Assembly (NCBI GenBank): GCA_001795165.1
Contig: MGNS01000111.1
Coordinates: 8,077-17,910 of the forward strand
DNA: 9,834 bases
Source of the DNA: Chloroflexi bacterium RBG_16_57_11
Lineage (GTDB): Bacteria; Chloroflexota; Anaerolineae; Anaerolineales; UBA4823
Direction: 5' to 3'
This document shows, one piece after another, positions 1 through 6,715 of this stretch. The stretch's first letter is position 1. Each line of letters starts with the position of its first letter. A program made the translations under genes and the position numbers. The notes beneath the pieces are model-generated. The model worked only from the letters and a program-made list of their open reading frames with translations. It did no database searches and had not been told where the DNA came from.

Positions 1-434
1 TCATTGGACCGGTGCAATCGACCTATACCGATTATGGAGCTGCGTGCAAGGCGCGTGGCGAACAGCGCGGTCAGGTGGTCTTTATCGACCAATTACCTCA
101 CAGCCAGCTCCCGGGTATCTATGCTTTAGCGGCAGTGCATGTACTTCCGAGTTGGCGTGAGACTCCCGGCCTGGTGAGCCTGGAAGCGGCTGCGGCAGGC
201 TGCCGTGTGGTGACCACTTCTATTGGGTCGGCGCAAGATTATTTTGGTGACTTAGCCTGGTACTGTTATCCGAATGATCGCTCATCGATCCGGAAAGCCG
301 TAGAGCAAGCCTTGCAAGCTCCATCATCCGATACCTTACGCCGGCGTGTCCTGACCGAGTTCACCTGGGAGCGGGCTGCGCAGGCGACGCTTCATTCGTA
401 CCAACAGGTTCTCACCACCGAGGTCAAAGGATGA
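1..434 (+). CDS. Glycosyltransferase family 4 (GT-B), C-terminal part, 5'-truncated by window
   Basis: This is the C-terminal, donor-binding half of a GT-B glycosyltransferase (GT4 / glycosyl transferases group 1) that would move a sugar from a nucleotide-sugar donor during glycan assembly on the cytoplasmic side. The reading frame is open from base 3 (Ile-Gly-Pro-Val), so the true start lies upstream; the GTG at 12 is internal. Visible family marks are the VVFIDQLPHSQLPGIYALA stretch (the usual 'F.G.v....l...Y..a' region) and RETPGLVSLEAAAAGC, which contains the EX7E nucleotide-sugar motif (Glu to Glu, eight residues apart). A typical ending with alternating helices follows. About 140 residues are seen, out of an expected 350-400. 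The stop overlaps the wecB start (ATGA), so the two are translationally coupled. The sugar and acceptor cannot be read from this fragment. Confidence 0.9.
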   Translation, partial: IGPVQSTYTDYGAACKARGEQRGQVVFIDQLPHSQLPGIYALAAVHVLPSWRETPGLVSLEAAAAGCRVVTTSIGSAQDYFGDLAWYCYPNDRSSIRKAVEQALQAPSSDTLRRRVLTEFTWERAAQATLHSYQQVLTTEVKG

Positions 435-1621
435 AGATACTGGTTGTCATTGGCACCCGGCCTGAGGCTATTAAAATGGCGCCGGTCATCCGTGCTTTGC
501 AATCTGTTCCTGATCAAGTCGATATATCGGTTTGTTCGACCGGTCAGCATCGCCAGATGCTCGATCAGGTGTTGAGTTTATTCCACATCCGGCCGGATGT
601 GGATCTCAATCTGATGCGTGAGAACCAGACCCCCAGCCAGGTGGCGGCGGGTGTATTGAGTGCCCTTGATCCGCTTCTGGCGGAGATGCAGCCGGATTGG
701 ATGCTGGTTCAGGGTGACACGACTACCGTCATGGCGGCAACCATCGCGGCCTTTAATCGCAAGGTGCGCGTAGCGCATGTCGAGGCCGGCCTGCGCACTT
801 ATGATCGCGAGAATCCTTTCCCGGAAGAGATGAACCGTGTGGTAGCAGATCACGTGAGCGACTTACACTTCGCTCCCACACTCCAGGCCCGTGCTCAGCT
901 ACTGGCAGAAGGTATTCCAGCGCGTTCGATCTTTGTCACTGGTAATACTGTGATCGATGCCCTTCTGTGGGCAGTTGAGCAGCCATTGACCGAAACTGCC
1001 CGTCAGGAGCTGTTGGATAATCATCTTATCCGTCATGTCCAGGAGGACAGCCGCCACCTGATTCTGGTCACCGCACACCGTCGAGAAAATCATGGCGAGC
1101 CAATCCGACAGATCTGCCATGCCTTGCGCAACCTCGCCCAGGCGCGACCTGGCTTTAACATTGTTTACCCTGTGCACCGTAACCCAAATATTTGGGAGCC
1201 GGTGCACGAACTGCTGGACAAGGTGCCTGGCATCACACTCACCCCTCCATTGGATTATCTGACGCTGATCCATCTGATGAAACGATGCGTACTCATCCTG
1301 ACCGATTCGGGCGGCATCCAGGAGGAGGCTCCCAGCTTAGGCGTGCCAGTGTTGGTATTGCGCAAGACCACCGAGCGTCCCGAAGCTGTAGCCGCTGGCG
1401 CGGTCCGATTGGTCGGTGTTGAAACTGATGCGATCCTGCAGGAGGTGGACCGGTTGTTGGATGACCCCCTGGCTTATCAGGCAATGGCACAGGCGATCAA
1501 TCCTTACGGTGATGGTCTGGCGTCTGAGCGCATCGTCGATGTATTATTATCCGGGCGCTGTAATGAATTCGTGGCAGGCGATCGGCAACCTGCTAGGATC
1601 GATCCTGGTGGCATGATCTGA
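431..1621 (+). CDS. wecB: UDP-N-acetylglucosamine 2-epimerase, non-hydrolysing
   Basis: Interconverts UDP-GlcNAc and UDP-ManNAc in the cytosol, giving ManNAc or, after oxidation, ManNAcA donors for surface polysaccharide. At 396 residues it is normal for the family. Seen motifs: GTRPEAIKMAPVI (8-20), TGQHRQMLDQ (38-47), QGDTTT (94-99), HVEAGLRTYDRENPFPEEMNR (in two pieces, 116-125 and 126-136), TGNTVIDAL (170-178), TAHRREN (214-220), YPVHRNPN (246-253) and DSGGIQEEAPSLGVPVLVLR (292-311). Likely catalytic or ligand residues, by comparison with E. coli WecB, are Lys15, Asp96, Glu118, Glu132 and His216, all present. The start is set by the ATGA overlap with the upstream glycosyltransferase and a GAGG at 420-423. 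It is the last gene before a 751-bp gap. The family call is firm; whether cells use it for ManNAc in this glycan is inferred from context. Confidence 0.96.
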   Translation: MKILVVIGTRPEAIKMAPVIRALQSVPDQVDISVCSTGQHRQMLDQVLSLFHIRPDVDLNLMRENQTPSQVAAGVLSALDPLLAEMQPDWMLVQGDTTTVMAATIAAFNRKVRVAHVEAGLRTYDRENPFPEEMNRVVADHVSDLHFAPTLQARAQLLAEGIPARSIFVTGNTVIDALLWAVEQPLTETARQELLDNHLIRHVQEDSRHLILVTAHRRENHGEPIRQICHALRNLAQARPGFNIVYPVHRNPNIWEPVHELLDKVPGITLTPPLDYLTLIHLMKRCVLILTDSGGIQEEAPSLGVPVLVLRKTTERPEAVAAGAVRLVGVETDAILQEVDRLLDDPLAYQAMAQAINPYGDGLASERIVDVLLSGRCNEFVAGDRQPARIDPGGMI

Positions 1622-1860
1622 TTGAAAACGTCACGTTAACCAACAACTCACGTCTTACTTCATGAAATCTATTTTGATTATCATAATGCTGGGGGTTGGC
1701 ACTGCTAAACTAAGCTCAGACGATTTCCTTGAGTAAATATTAGACAAAAATCTTATTCTGGCGTATGGTTACCACGCTAGCGACGGGTCCACCACCTAGT
1801 GCTGGGTAGCTTGACCATAAGAGGGCCACATTCCAATGACACCGATCCGTATCCCCTTGC

Positions 1861-2034
1861 GCAGCACATCAATGTGCTTTAAGCCGCTGCAACAATCGTC
1901 CAGCCAGGCAGAGGAGCCTGGAGCTTTGGATCCAACGTTGGACGGTGAGTCAGCATTGTTGCTTAGAGATATGCTTCTCGATGGAGAACCTGAAATCGGG
2001 CACCTCGATCGAGCTGCCAGCTTTTGGACTGGCA
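1861..2034. repeat. Cluster of short inverted repeats and palindromes
   Basis: Read directly from the sequence: GCAGC (1861-1865) pairs with GCTGC (1886-1890) and encloses GCACA-TCAA-TGTGC (1864-1877, alternative pairing). CCAGGC (1904-1909) pairs with GCCTGG (1916-1921) around a 6-nt loop. TCCAACGTTGGA (1931-1942) is a perfect 12-bp palindrome. TTCTC-GATG-GAGAA (1975-1988) is a 5-bp stem with a tetraloop. CTCGATCGAG (2004-2013) is a 10-bp palindrome. TGCCAG (2015-2020) pairs with CTGGCA (2029-2034). Each alone is unremarkable; six within about 175 bp of non-coding DNA is noticeable. They could form a folded transcript or hold protein-binding sites. Confidence 0.45.
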
Positions 2035-2151
2035 TCCACTGGTATCGCGAGCTGCATGACCGACACCGAATAGAGACCGGGTGAGGGCGTCGCAGAACCG
2101 TAGCCTGGCCTTAGGTTAAACGCGGCACCCACTCTGAAAACGCTGAAAACT

Positions 2152-2205
2152 CACCGCCGGTTACAGCACGTCAATAAGACCGGAATGGTTTATAATCCGG
2201 CGGTG
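2152..2205. repeat. 9-bp inverted repeat flanking a TATAAT box
   Basis: CACCGCCGG (2152-2160) is perfectly complementary to CCGGCGGTG (2197-2205), with 36 nt between. Inside lies a second small repeat, CCGGA (2180-2184) with TCCGG (2196-2200), so the right arm could pair in two alternative ways. The arms bracket the possible promoter at 2168-2196. This could be an operator or an alternative-fold leader; it is a sequence observation without known homologue. Confidence 0.45.
2168..2196 (+). promoter_or_regulatory. Possible sigma-70-type promoter for the proline/pyrrole cassette
   Basis: A perfect TATAAT lies at 2191-2196. With a 17-bp spacer the -35 hexamer would be ACGTCA (2168-2173), matching only three of six consensus bases, so recognition would rest on the -10 box. 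A start near 2203 would give a leader of about 170 nt that carries the 13-bp hairpin before the dehydrogenase gene. It lies in the long gap exactly where a promoter for the downstream cassette would be expected. The evidence is weak: one good hexamer only. Confidence 0.25.
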
Positions 2206-2323
2206 GTCAATTCAGCCTGTCTTGATGAGGCCGCTACAGCCGAGGGCGAGGAGCAGGGCGTTACCCTTCCACAGTCGCTGGTTGATTAACCTGGCAAGCT
2301 GATTGAGTTATACACGCATCAAA

Positions 2324-2355
2324 GCCAGCAGGACAAAAACGATTGTCCTGCTGGC
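2324..2355 (+). promoter_or_regulatory. Perfect 13-bp hairpin just upstream of the dehydrogenase ribosome binding site
   Basis: GCCAGCAGGACAA (2324-2336) is followed by a 6-nt loop AAACGA and the exact complement TTGTCCTGCTGGC (2343-2355). The stem ends 5 nt before the GGAG ribosome binding site (2361-2364). No U-run follows on the + strand (next bases ATCTTGG), so it is not an ordinary intrinsic terminator; on the minus strand only TTT follows. It could be an mRNA-stabilising or translation-controlling hairpin, or a DNA operator for a dimeric repressor. The structure is certain as sequence; the role is inferred. Confidence 0.6.
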
Positions 2356-2372
2356 ATCTTGGAGACTTAATG

Positions 2373-3518
2373 ATGGATTTTTCCTGGACGGAAGAACAAC
2401 TTACTTATCGACGGGCAGTAATTGATTTTGCAGAAAAGGAATTAAACGGCGACATCATTGACGATGACCGCCGGGGAAATTTTCCGCGCCACAAATGGCA
2501 GAAGTGCGCTCGATATGGCATCCAGGGATTGCCTTTCCCGGAAGAATTTGGTGGCGCCGAGGCGGACATCCTGACCACCATGCTGACGATGGAAGGCCTA
2601 GGCTATGCCTGCCGTGATAACGGCTTAATTTTCGCCATCAACGCGCAGATGTGGAGCGTGCAAATGCCAATCTTCACCTTTGGCACAGAGGAGCAGAAGC
2701 GTAAGTATTTGCCTGGTCTGTGTCGTGGAGATATGATCGGTGCGCACGGCATGAGCGAGCCGGACTCGGGTTCTGATGCGTATAGCTTAAGGACGCGCGC
2801 GACGCCTGTCGATGGCGGGTATGTACTGAATGGCAGTAAGATGTTCGTCACCAACGCCCCGGTTGCCGATCTTGCGGTTGTCTTTGCCACCGTTGATCCA
2901 GCCAAGAAAATGTGGGGCGTAACTTGTTTTATCGTTGAAAAGGGCACGCCAGGATTTAGCGTCAGCCGGGAGCTGGACAAGCTAGGCTTGCGGACTTCGC
3001 CGATGGGCGAATTGATCTTCCAGGATTGTTACCTCCCAGAAGCCAATCGCCTCGGTCCCGAAGGCGCCGGTGCAAAAATTTTTAACCACTCGATGGAGTG
3101 GGAGCGAAGCTGCATCCTCGCCAGCCATATTGGCGCGATGGAGCGGCAGCTCGAGGCTTGCATCCATTACGCCCGCGAGCGTCAGCAGTATGGCCAGCCA
3201 ATCGGTAAGTTTCAATCCGTCGCCAACCGCATCGTGGACATGAAAGTTCGCCTCGAGACCGCGCGGCTGTTGCTTTATAAAGTGGCTTGGCTGCATAAAA
3301 TGGAGAAATCGGCGGTCATGGAAGCGGCGATGGCCAAACTGTATTTGAGTGAAGCCTTTATTCAATCCAGTCTGGATGCAGTGCGCACGCTGGGGAGTTA
3401 TGGCTATATGACCGAGTTCGAGATCGAGCGTGATTTGCGCGACTCGGTCGGTGGCGTGCTCTACTCAGGGACCTCAGACATTCAACGCAATATCATCGCC
3501 CGTTTGATGGGGCTTTAG
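2373..3518 (+). CDS. Acyl-CoA dehydrogenase family flavoprotein, probable L-prolyl-[carrier protein] dehydrogenase
   Basis: FAD enzyme of the acyl-CoA dehydrogenase fold, 381 residues, the usual length. It shows the N-terminal helical domain (about 1-115), the flavin signature GMSEPDSGSDAYS (126-138) in the beta domain, and the C-terminal helical domain with GSYGYMTEFEIERDLRDS (341-358). The usual catalytic Glu of the C-terminal 'YEGTS' motif is Ser365 (YSGTSD). Instead Glu244, in MEWERSCILA, sits where isovaleryl-CoA dehydrogenase has its base. This layout and the adjacent prolyl-type adenylation enzyme and carrier protein suggest a PltE/RedW/CloN3-like enzyme, which oxidises carrier-bound proline to pyrrole-2-carboxyl. 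Of two in-frame ATGs (2370, 2373) I chose 2373, because GGAG at 2361-2364 is then 8 nt away and family members start MDF. A TTG at 2343 lies inside the hairpin and is unlikely. A fatty acyl-CoA substrate remains the alternative. Confidence 0.85.
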   Translation: MDFSWTEEQLTYRRAVIDFAEKELNGDIIDDDRRGNFPRHKWQKCARYGIQGLPFPEEFGGAEADILTTMLTMEGLGYACRDNGLIFAINAQMWSVQMPIFTFGTEEQKRKYLPGLCRGDMIGAHGMSEPDSGSDAYSLRTRATPVDGGYVLNGSKMFVTNAPVADLAVVFATVDPAKKMWGVTCFIVEKGTPGFSVSRELDKLGLRTSPMGELIFQDCYLPEANRLGPEGAGAKIFNHSMEWERSCILASHIGAMERQLEACIHYARERQQYGQPIGKFQSVANRIVDMKVRLETARLLLYKVAWLHKMEKSAVMEAAMAKLYLSEAFIQSSLDAVRTLGSYGYMTEFEIERDLRDSVGGVLYSGTSDIQRNIIARLMGL

Positions 3519-3555
3519 TTTTTGGGTTTGTATCGGTGGAACAGGAGCAGGCAGG

Positions 3556-5151
3556 ATGGCAAGATTCCTCTTAACGCATGCGGTAACTGCTGGCGCGGAA
3601 CGATCGCCCGATAAGGAGGCGGTACGCTACTCGGGGAATAGTTTAAGCTATGCCGAGCTTGAATCTCGCACCAATAGCCTGGCGCGCACTTTGATTGAAA
3701 ATGGCGTTTCGCGCGGCGACCGGGTAGGCATCTTCATGAATAAAGGCCTGGAGTCTGCCGTTGCGATTTATGGCATTATGAAGGCCGGGGCGGCCTACGT
3801 GCCGCTGGATCCCTTTGCGCCAGTGGCACGGGTGGCTTATGTAATCCAAGATTGCGGTATCCGCCATCTGCTTACGAAGGAAGCCAAAGCCGACCAGGTG
3901 GGAGAGATACTTGGCTTGCAATCCTCTCTTGAATGCCTGATTGGCCTACCTTGTACGGATCAGCCGGCAATGCGTTGCCTGAGTTGGGATGATGCCTGCG
4001 CTGCCCCTGGCCAGCCACTGGCCAACAACCTGACCGAGCAAGATCTGGCTTACATCCTGTACACCTCCGGCTCCACGGGGACGCCTAAGGGCATTATGCA
4101 TACCCACCGCAGCGGATTGAGCTTTGCCGAGTGGGCAGCGGAAGAGTACGGGTTGCTCCCTACCGACCGACTGAGCAATCACGCACCGTTGCACTTCGAT
4201 CTTTCGACCTTTGATTTCTTTGCCGGAGCGATCGCGGGAGCGACCACGATCGTAATCCCCGAAGCGTTAACGAAATTCCCGGTCAACCTTTCAAAGCTGA
4301 TACAGGACGAGAAGATCTCGGTCTGGTATTCGGTTCCATTCGCGTTGATGCAGCTTATGGAGCGCGGCGTGCTGGATTCGCGCGACCTGAGCGCATTGCG
4401 CTGGATTCTGTTTGCAGGCGAGGTCTTTCCCACCAAGCACCTGCGCGAGTTGATGAACCTGTTGCCGCATATACGCTTCAGCAATCTATTCGGCCCAACT
4501 GAAACCAATGTTTGCACTTATTATCATCTCGCCGAGCCGCCTGAATCGGATGACCCGATCCCAATCGGCAAGGCCTGCGCGAATATCGAGGATCTGGTGG
4601 TGGACGTGGATGGAAACCCGGTTCCTGCCGGCGAGGTTGGCGAGTTACTGATCCGAGGTGGGGTTGTGATGAAGGGCTTTTGGGGTCAGCCTGAAAAAAC
4701 CGCCAATGGCTTCTTCAAGCGGCGTATGTTCAATGATTTCGATGACATCTTCTATCGCACCGGCGATCTGGTGCACCTGGATGAGCACGGTTACTATCGT
4801 TATCTGGGCCGTAAGGACCGCCAGATCAAGACGCGCGGCTACCGGGTTGAGCTGGACGAGATCGAAGTGGCGCTTCTGGCTTACGACGATGTCGAAGAGG
4901 CGGCCGTATATCCAATCCCGGACGGGCAGGGAAGCAACCTGATCGCCGCCTCGGTTATTCCTGCGCAGGGTGTGGCGCTCTCCGAAGGCGAGCTGGTGGA
5001 GCATTTGGGGAAAAGATTGCCTCCCTATGCGATCCCGGTTGAAATTGAATTCGCCAGCGACTTTCCGCGCACCTCCACCGGTAAAATAAACCGCCGTGAG
5101 CTTCAGGCTGCTGCAACACAACGCCGGCAGTCCGCCGCGTTATCCGAGTAA
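3556..5151 (+). CDS. Stand-alone amino acid adenylation enzyme, probable L-proline--[carrier protein] ligase
   Basis: ANL-superfamily enzyme of 531 residues that activates an amino acid with ATP and loads it on a carrier protein; no carrier domain is fused. Core motifs: A3 YTSGSTGTPKG (169-179), A4 region HFDLSTFD (213-220), A5 FGPTETN (312-318), A7 YRTGD (400-404), A8 LGRKDRQIKTRGYRVELDEI (417-436), A10 STGKINRREL (507-516). Aligning by eye to GrsA gives pocket residues Asp215, Leu216, Phe219, Tyr258, Leu285, Ala287, Leu311, Val319, Cys320, Lys510 = DLFYLALVCK. Asp215 marks an alpha-amino acid substrate, and from memory this string closely matches stand-alone prolyl-AMP ligases such as PltF and RedM. 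The start ATG has AGGAG (3543-3547) 8 nt upstream. It follows the dehydrogenase by 37 bp and precedes the carrier protein by 56 bp. DltA-like D-alanine ligase is the main alternative, less likely given the dehydrogenase. Confidence 0.88.
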   Translation: MARFLLTHAVTAGAERSPDKEAVRYSGNSLSYAELESRTNSLARTLIENGVSRGDRVGIFMNKGLESAVAIYGIMKAGAAYVPLDPFAPVARVAYVIQDCGIRHLLTKEAKADQVGEILGLQSSLECLIGLPCTDQPAMRCLSWDDACAAPGQPLANNLTEQDLAYILYTSGSTGTPKGIMHTHRSGLSFAEWAAEEYGLLPTDRLSNHAPLHFDLSTFDFFAGAIAGATTIVIPEALTKFPVNLSKLIQDEKISVWYSVPFALMQLMERGVLDSRDLSALRWILFAGEVFPTKHLRELMNLLPHIRFSNLFGPTETNVCTYYHLAEPPESDDPIPIGKACANIEDLVVDVDGNPVPAGEVGELLIRGGVVMKGFWGQPEKTANGFFKRRMFNDFDDIFYRTGDLVHLDEHGYYRYLGRKDRQIKTRGYRVELDEIEVALLAYDDVEEAAVYPIPDGQGSNLIAASVIPAQGVALSEGELVEHLGKRLPPYAIPVEIEFASDFPRTSTGKINRRELQAAATQRRQSAALSE

Positions 5152-5207
5152 ATCCCTTAATCAACCGAGGGTATCATCTTTTTGTTCTTCAAGGAGTTTG
5201 CAAGACT

Positions 5208-5447
5208 ATGGACCGGAAGACCGCATTGATCGAGTTTATCAAGAATGAAGTAATGAGAAACAAGAATGCAAAACTGGATGAGAACGAAGATCTGCTCAGC
5301 GCCGGTGTCCTGGATTCGTTGGCGATCCTTCAGTTGGTCGCTTTTATTGAAGACCGGTTCGGGATCAAAATCCCAGATGAGGAAGTTGTCTTCGAGAACT
5401 TCCAAAGCGTCAACGCTCTGACTTCCTACCTCGAAAATTCCCATTAG
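5208..5447 (+). CDS. Free-standing acyl/peptidyl carrier protein
   Basis: Small acidic four-helix carrier protein of 79 residues. The phosphopantetheine site is Ser37 in GVLDSLAILQLV (33-44), with the conserved Asp-Ser-Leu. The flanking LDENEDLLSAG and the FGIKIPDEEV stretch after helix II are normal for stand-alone PCP/ACPs, including PltL/RedO/DltC-type partners of adenylation enzymes. It must be converted to the holo form by a phosphopantetheinyl transferase, which is not in the window. AAGGAG at 5191-5196, 11 nt before the ATG, supports the start. Placed directly after the adenylation enzyme, it most likely carries the prolyl and then the pyrrole-2-carboxyl thioester, and serves as acyl donor downstream. 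A role in fatty acid synthesis is unlikely in this context. Confidence 0.93.
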   Translation: MDRKTALIEFIKNEVMRNKNAKLDENEDLLSAGVLDSLAILQLVAFIEDRFGIKIPDEEVVFENFQSVNALTSYLENSH

Positions 5448-5540
5448 GCTTGAGGGTTTGATCACTACGAAAATTCAGGTGGGAAGATCCGATTTGATCC
5501 GAGCGGATTTACCAGGTCTACTGCTACGGTTTATTAACCT

Positions 5541-6650
5541 GTGATCAAGCGATTGTTGATCCTCAACGGGCTGGCGGCCGTGGGCGCGGTGGTCAACCAT
5601 GCAGTTGTCTGGGAATTAACCGCCATTTTTTATTGGACCAATCGCTATCTGCCACCCGATGGCCTGACTTATGACCAGCTGGAGAGCTGGCGATTGTTTT
5701 CCGTTCGTTTGATCGATCAATTGGTGATTTTTGCGGTCTTTGCTTTTTTGTTCATCTCGGGCTATTTCATCGCCGTAGCAGCCGGCCGGGAGCAAAGGAG
5801 TATCGCCTGGAAACTTGTCTTTCACCGGATCAAATTCCTGATCATCCCTTACCTCATTTGGTCAGGTGTCATTCTGACATTCAACCTGCTTCAAGGGAAA
5901 ACTTACACGCTTTCAGAGCTAATCAAAATCATTCTCCTGGGTGGCGCATCGCCCCCTTACTACTATGTCATCTTGCTGGTACAGTTATATATCCTCAGCC
6001 CGTTGCTGGTGCCCCTGGCCCGGGCGCGATGGAAGATGCTCCTGGTGGTTACGGGTTTGTTGCAGGTCCTTACCCTGGCGGCGTATTATGCTGGCATCTT
6101 CGATATCGAAATGGGAAGGCTGGAGCCTGTACTGGTCGTTCTGCGTGATTGGCATCTGATCGGTTACGCTTTCTGGTTCGTTCTTGGCATGGTTATCGGT
6201 TTCCACCTGCACGATTTTCGCCCAGTCTTGATCCGCTGGAGATGGTTTTTACTCTGCGGGCTGGTGCTGTTTTTTTTGATCGGCTTCATCGAATGGAACG
6301 TGATCCGGCAGCTTGCCGGTCGAGATTGGATTTCTCCGCAAACCATCTTTTTCAATCGGGTTTATATCCTCTTCTTGCTGCTCAGCTTTGTGGCTTTCGA
6401 GGCAATGCCCGTTCCGTTCGCTACATTATTCAGCAAACTGGGGCCTAAATCCTATGGGATTTATCTGGTTCATGTAATCCCGCTGGAAATGGCAGCCAGG
6501 TCGTTATATCACATTGCACCGGCGTTGTTAGCGTACCAATTCATTTTTATTCCCATCTTGACTTTCGCAGGCGTTGGTATACCGGTAGTCCTTATGGAGA
6601 TAATGAACCGATCTTTTGTCAGACGATACTATAAATATGTGTTTGGCTAG
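5541..6650 (+). CDS. Membrane acyltransferase family 3 (OafA/YrhL-like), copy 1
   Basis: Integral membrane protein of 369 residues with about ten hydrophobic segments (near 5-30, 56-80, 97-117, 137-160, 166-185, 205-222, 234-250, 268-288, 303-325, 332-352). This fits the acyltransferase-3 family, which acylates sugars of O-antigen, peptidoglycan and exopolysaccharide. Family marks are Asn19-His20 in the first segment, the HRIKFLIIPYLIWS block (95-108) and KSYGIYLVH (303-311) with His311. The GTG start is forced: an in-frame TAA lies two codons upstream, and the paralogue downstream begins with the matching residues. No clear Shine-Dalgarno is seen. It lies 93 bp after the carrier protein and 65 bp before its paralogue. 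Acyl donor and acceptor are not readable; the location suggests the carrier-bound product of the three upstream genes and a sugar of the local glycan. Confidence 0.88.
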   Translation: MIKRLLILNGLAAVGAVVNHAVVWELTAIFYWTNRYLPPDGLTYDQLESWRLFSVRLIDQLVIFAVFAFLFISGYFIAVAAGREQRSIAWKLVFHRIKFLIIPYLIWSGVILTFNLLQGKTYTLSELIKIILLGGASPPYYYVILLVQLYILSPLLVPLARARWKMLLVVTGLLQVLTLAAYYAGIFDIEMGRLEPVLVVLRDWHLIGYAFWFVLGMVIGFHLHDFRPVLIRWRWFLLCGLVLFFLIGFIEWNVIRQLAGRDWISPQTIFFNRVYILFLLLSFVAFEAMPVPFATLFSKLGPKSYGIYLVHVIPLEMAARSLYHIAPALLAYQFIFIPILTFAGVGIPVVLMEIMNRSFVRRYYKYVFG

Positions 6651-6715
6651 CTGACGACGGCGCCGGGCGTTGTAGACTGGACCAATAATTTTCACGATCG
6701 GACTAGACTCTGTCG

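Larger units (their letters stand above)
1622..2372. other. Long non-coding gap with clustered palindromes, no convincing gene
   Basis: This 751-bp gap separates wecB from the acyl/proline cassette and is far longer than any other gap in the window (the rest are under 100 bp). ORFs of 60-82 codons exist on both strands between about 1796 and 2132, but they lack a ribosome binding site, have no recognisable motif and look like random low-information sequence. A 34-codon ATG ORF (2185-2289) is equally unsupported. No tRNA or rRNA is seen. What stands out is the number of small inverted repeats from 1861 to 2355 (listed separately) and a TATAAT box at 2191. The stretch could be a regulatory leader, a structured RNA, or the scar of a decayed mobile element or gene; I cannot tell which. 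Confidence 0.6.

Noticed and set aside
1931..1942. Integron attC-like core (ATCCAAC / GTTGGAC)
   Set aside because: Both cores arise from a single 12-bp palindrome and are adjacent, not separated by the tens of bases of an attC site. No integrase or cassette structure is present.
1796..2132. Open frames of 60-82 codons on both strands in the wecB-dehydrogenase gap
   Set aside because: They overlap each other antisense, lack a ribosome binding site and show no recognisable domain or motif. I found no convincing transposase or other family signature, so they are not annotated as genes or as a pseudogene.
2185..2289. 34-codon ATG ORF, with an open frame continuing beyond its stop to about 2370
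   Set aside because: The composition looks mildly protein-like (a VTLPQSLVD ending, then KLIELYTH after the stop), but there is no Shine-Dalgarno, it is interrupted by a stop, and it overlaps the inverted repeat and hairpin. Too little to call a gene relic.
3556..5151. Adenylation enzyme as D-alanine--D-alanyl carrier protein ligase (dltA)
   Set aside because: Overall organisation is DltA-like, but the pocket residues and the adjacent dehydrogenase fit a prolyl-AMP ligase better, and no MBOAT DltB or DltD is present.
5154..5184. CCCTT...GAGGG pairing followed by CTTTTTG between the ligase and carrier-protein genes, as an intrinsic terminator
   Set aside because: The stem is only five pairs including a wobble, the T-run begins seven bases after it, and the two genes are expected to be made together. 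At most a weak pause or partial attenuator.
6651..6715. Separate promoter or terminator between the two acyltransferases
   Set aside because: The GGCGCC palindrome is short and without a T-run, and no hexamer pair with workable spacing is visible. Co-transcription is simpler.
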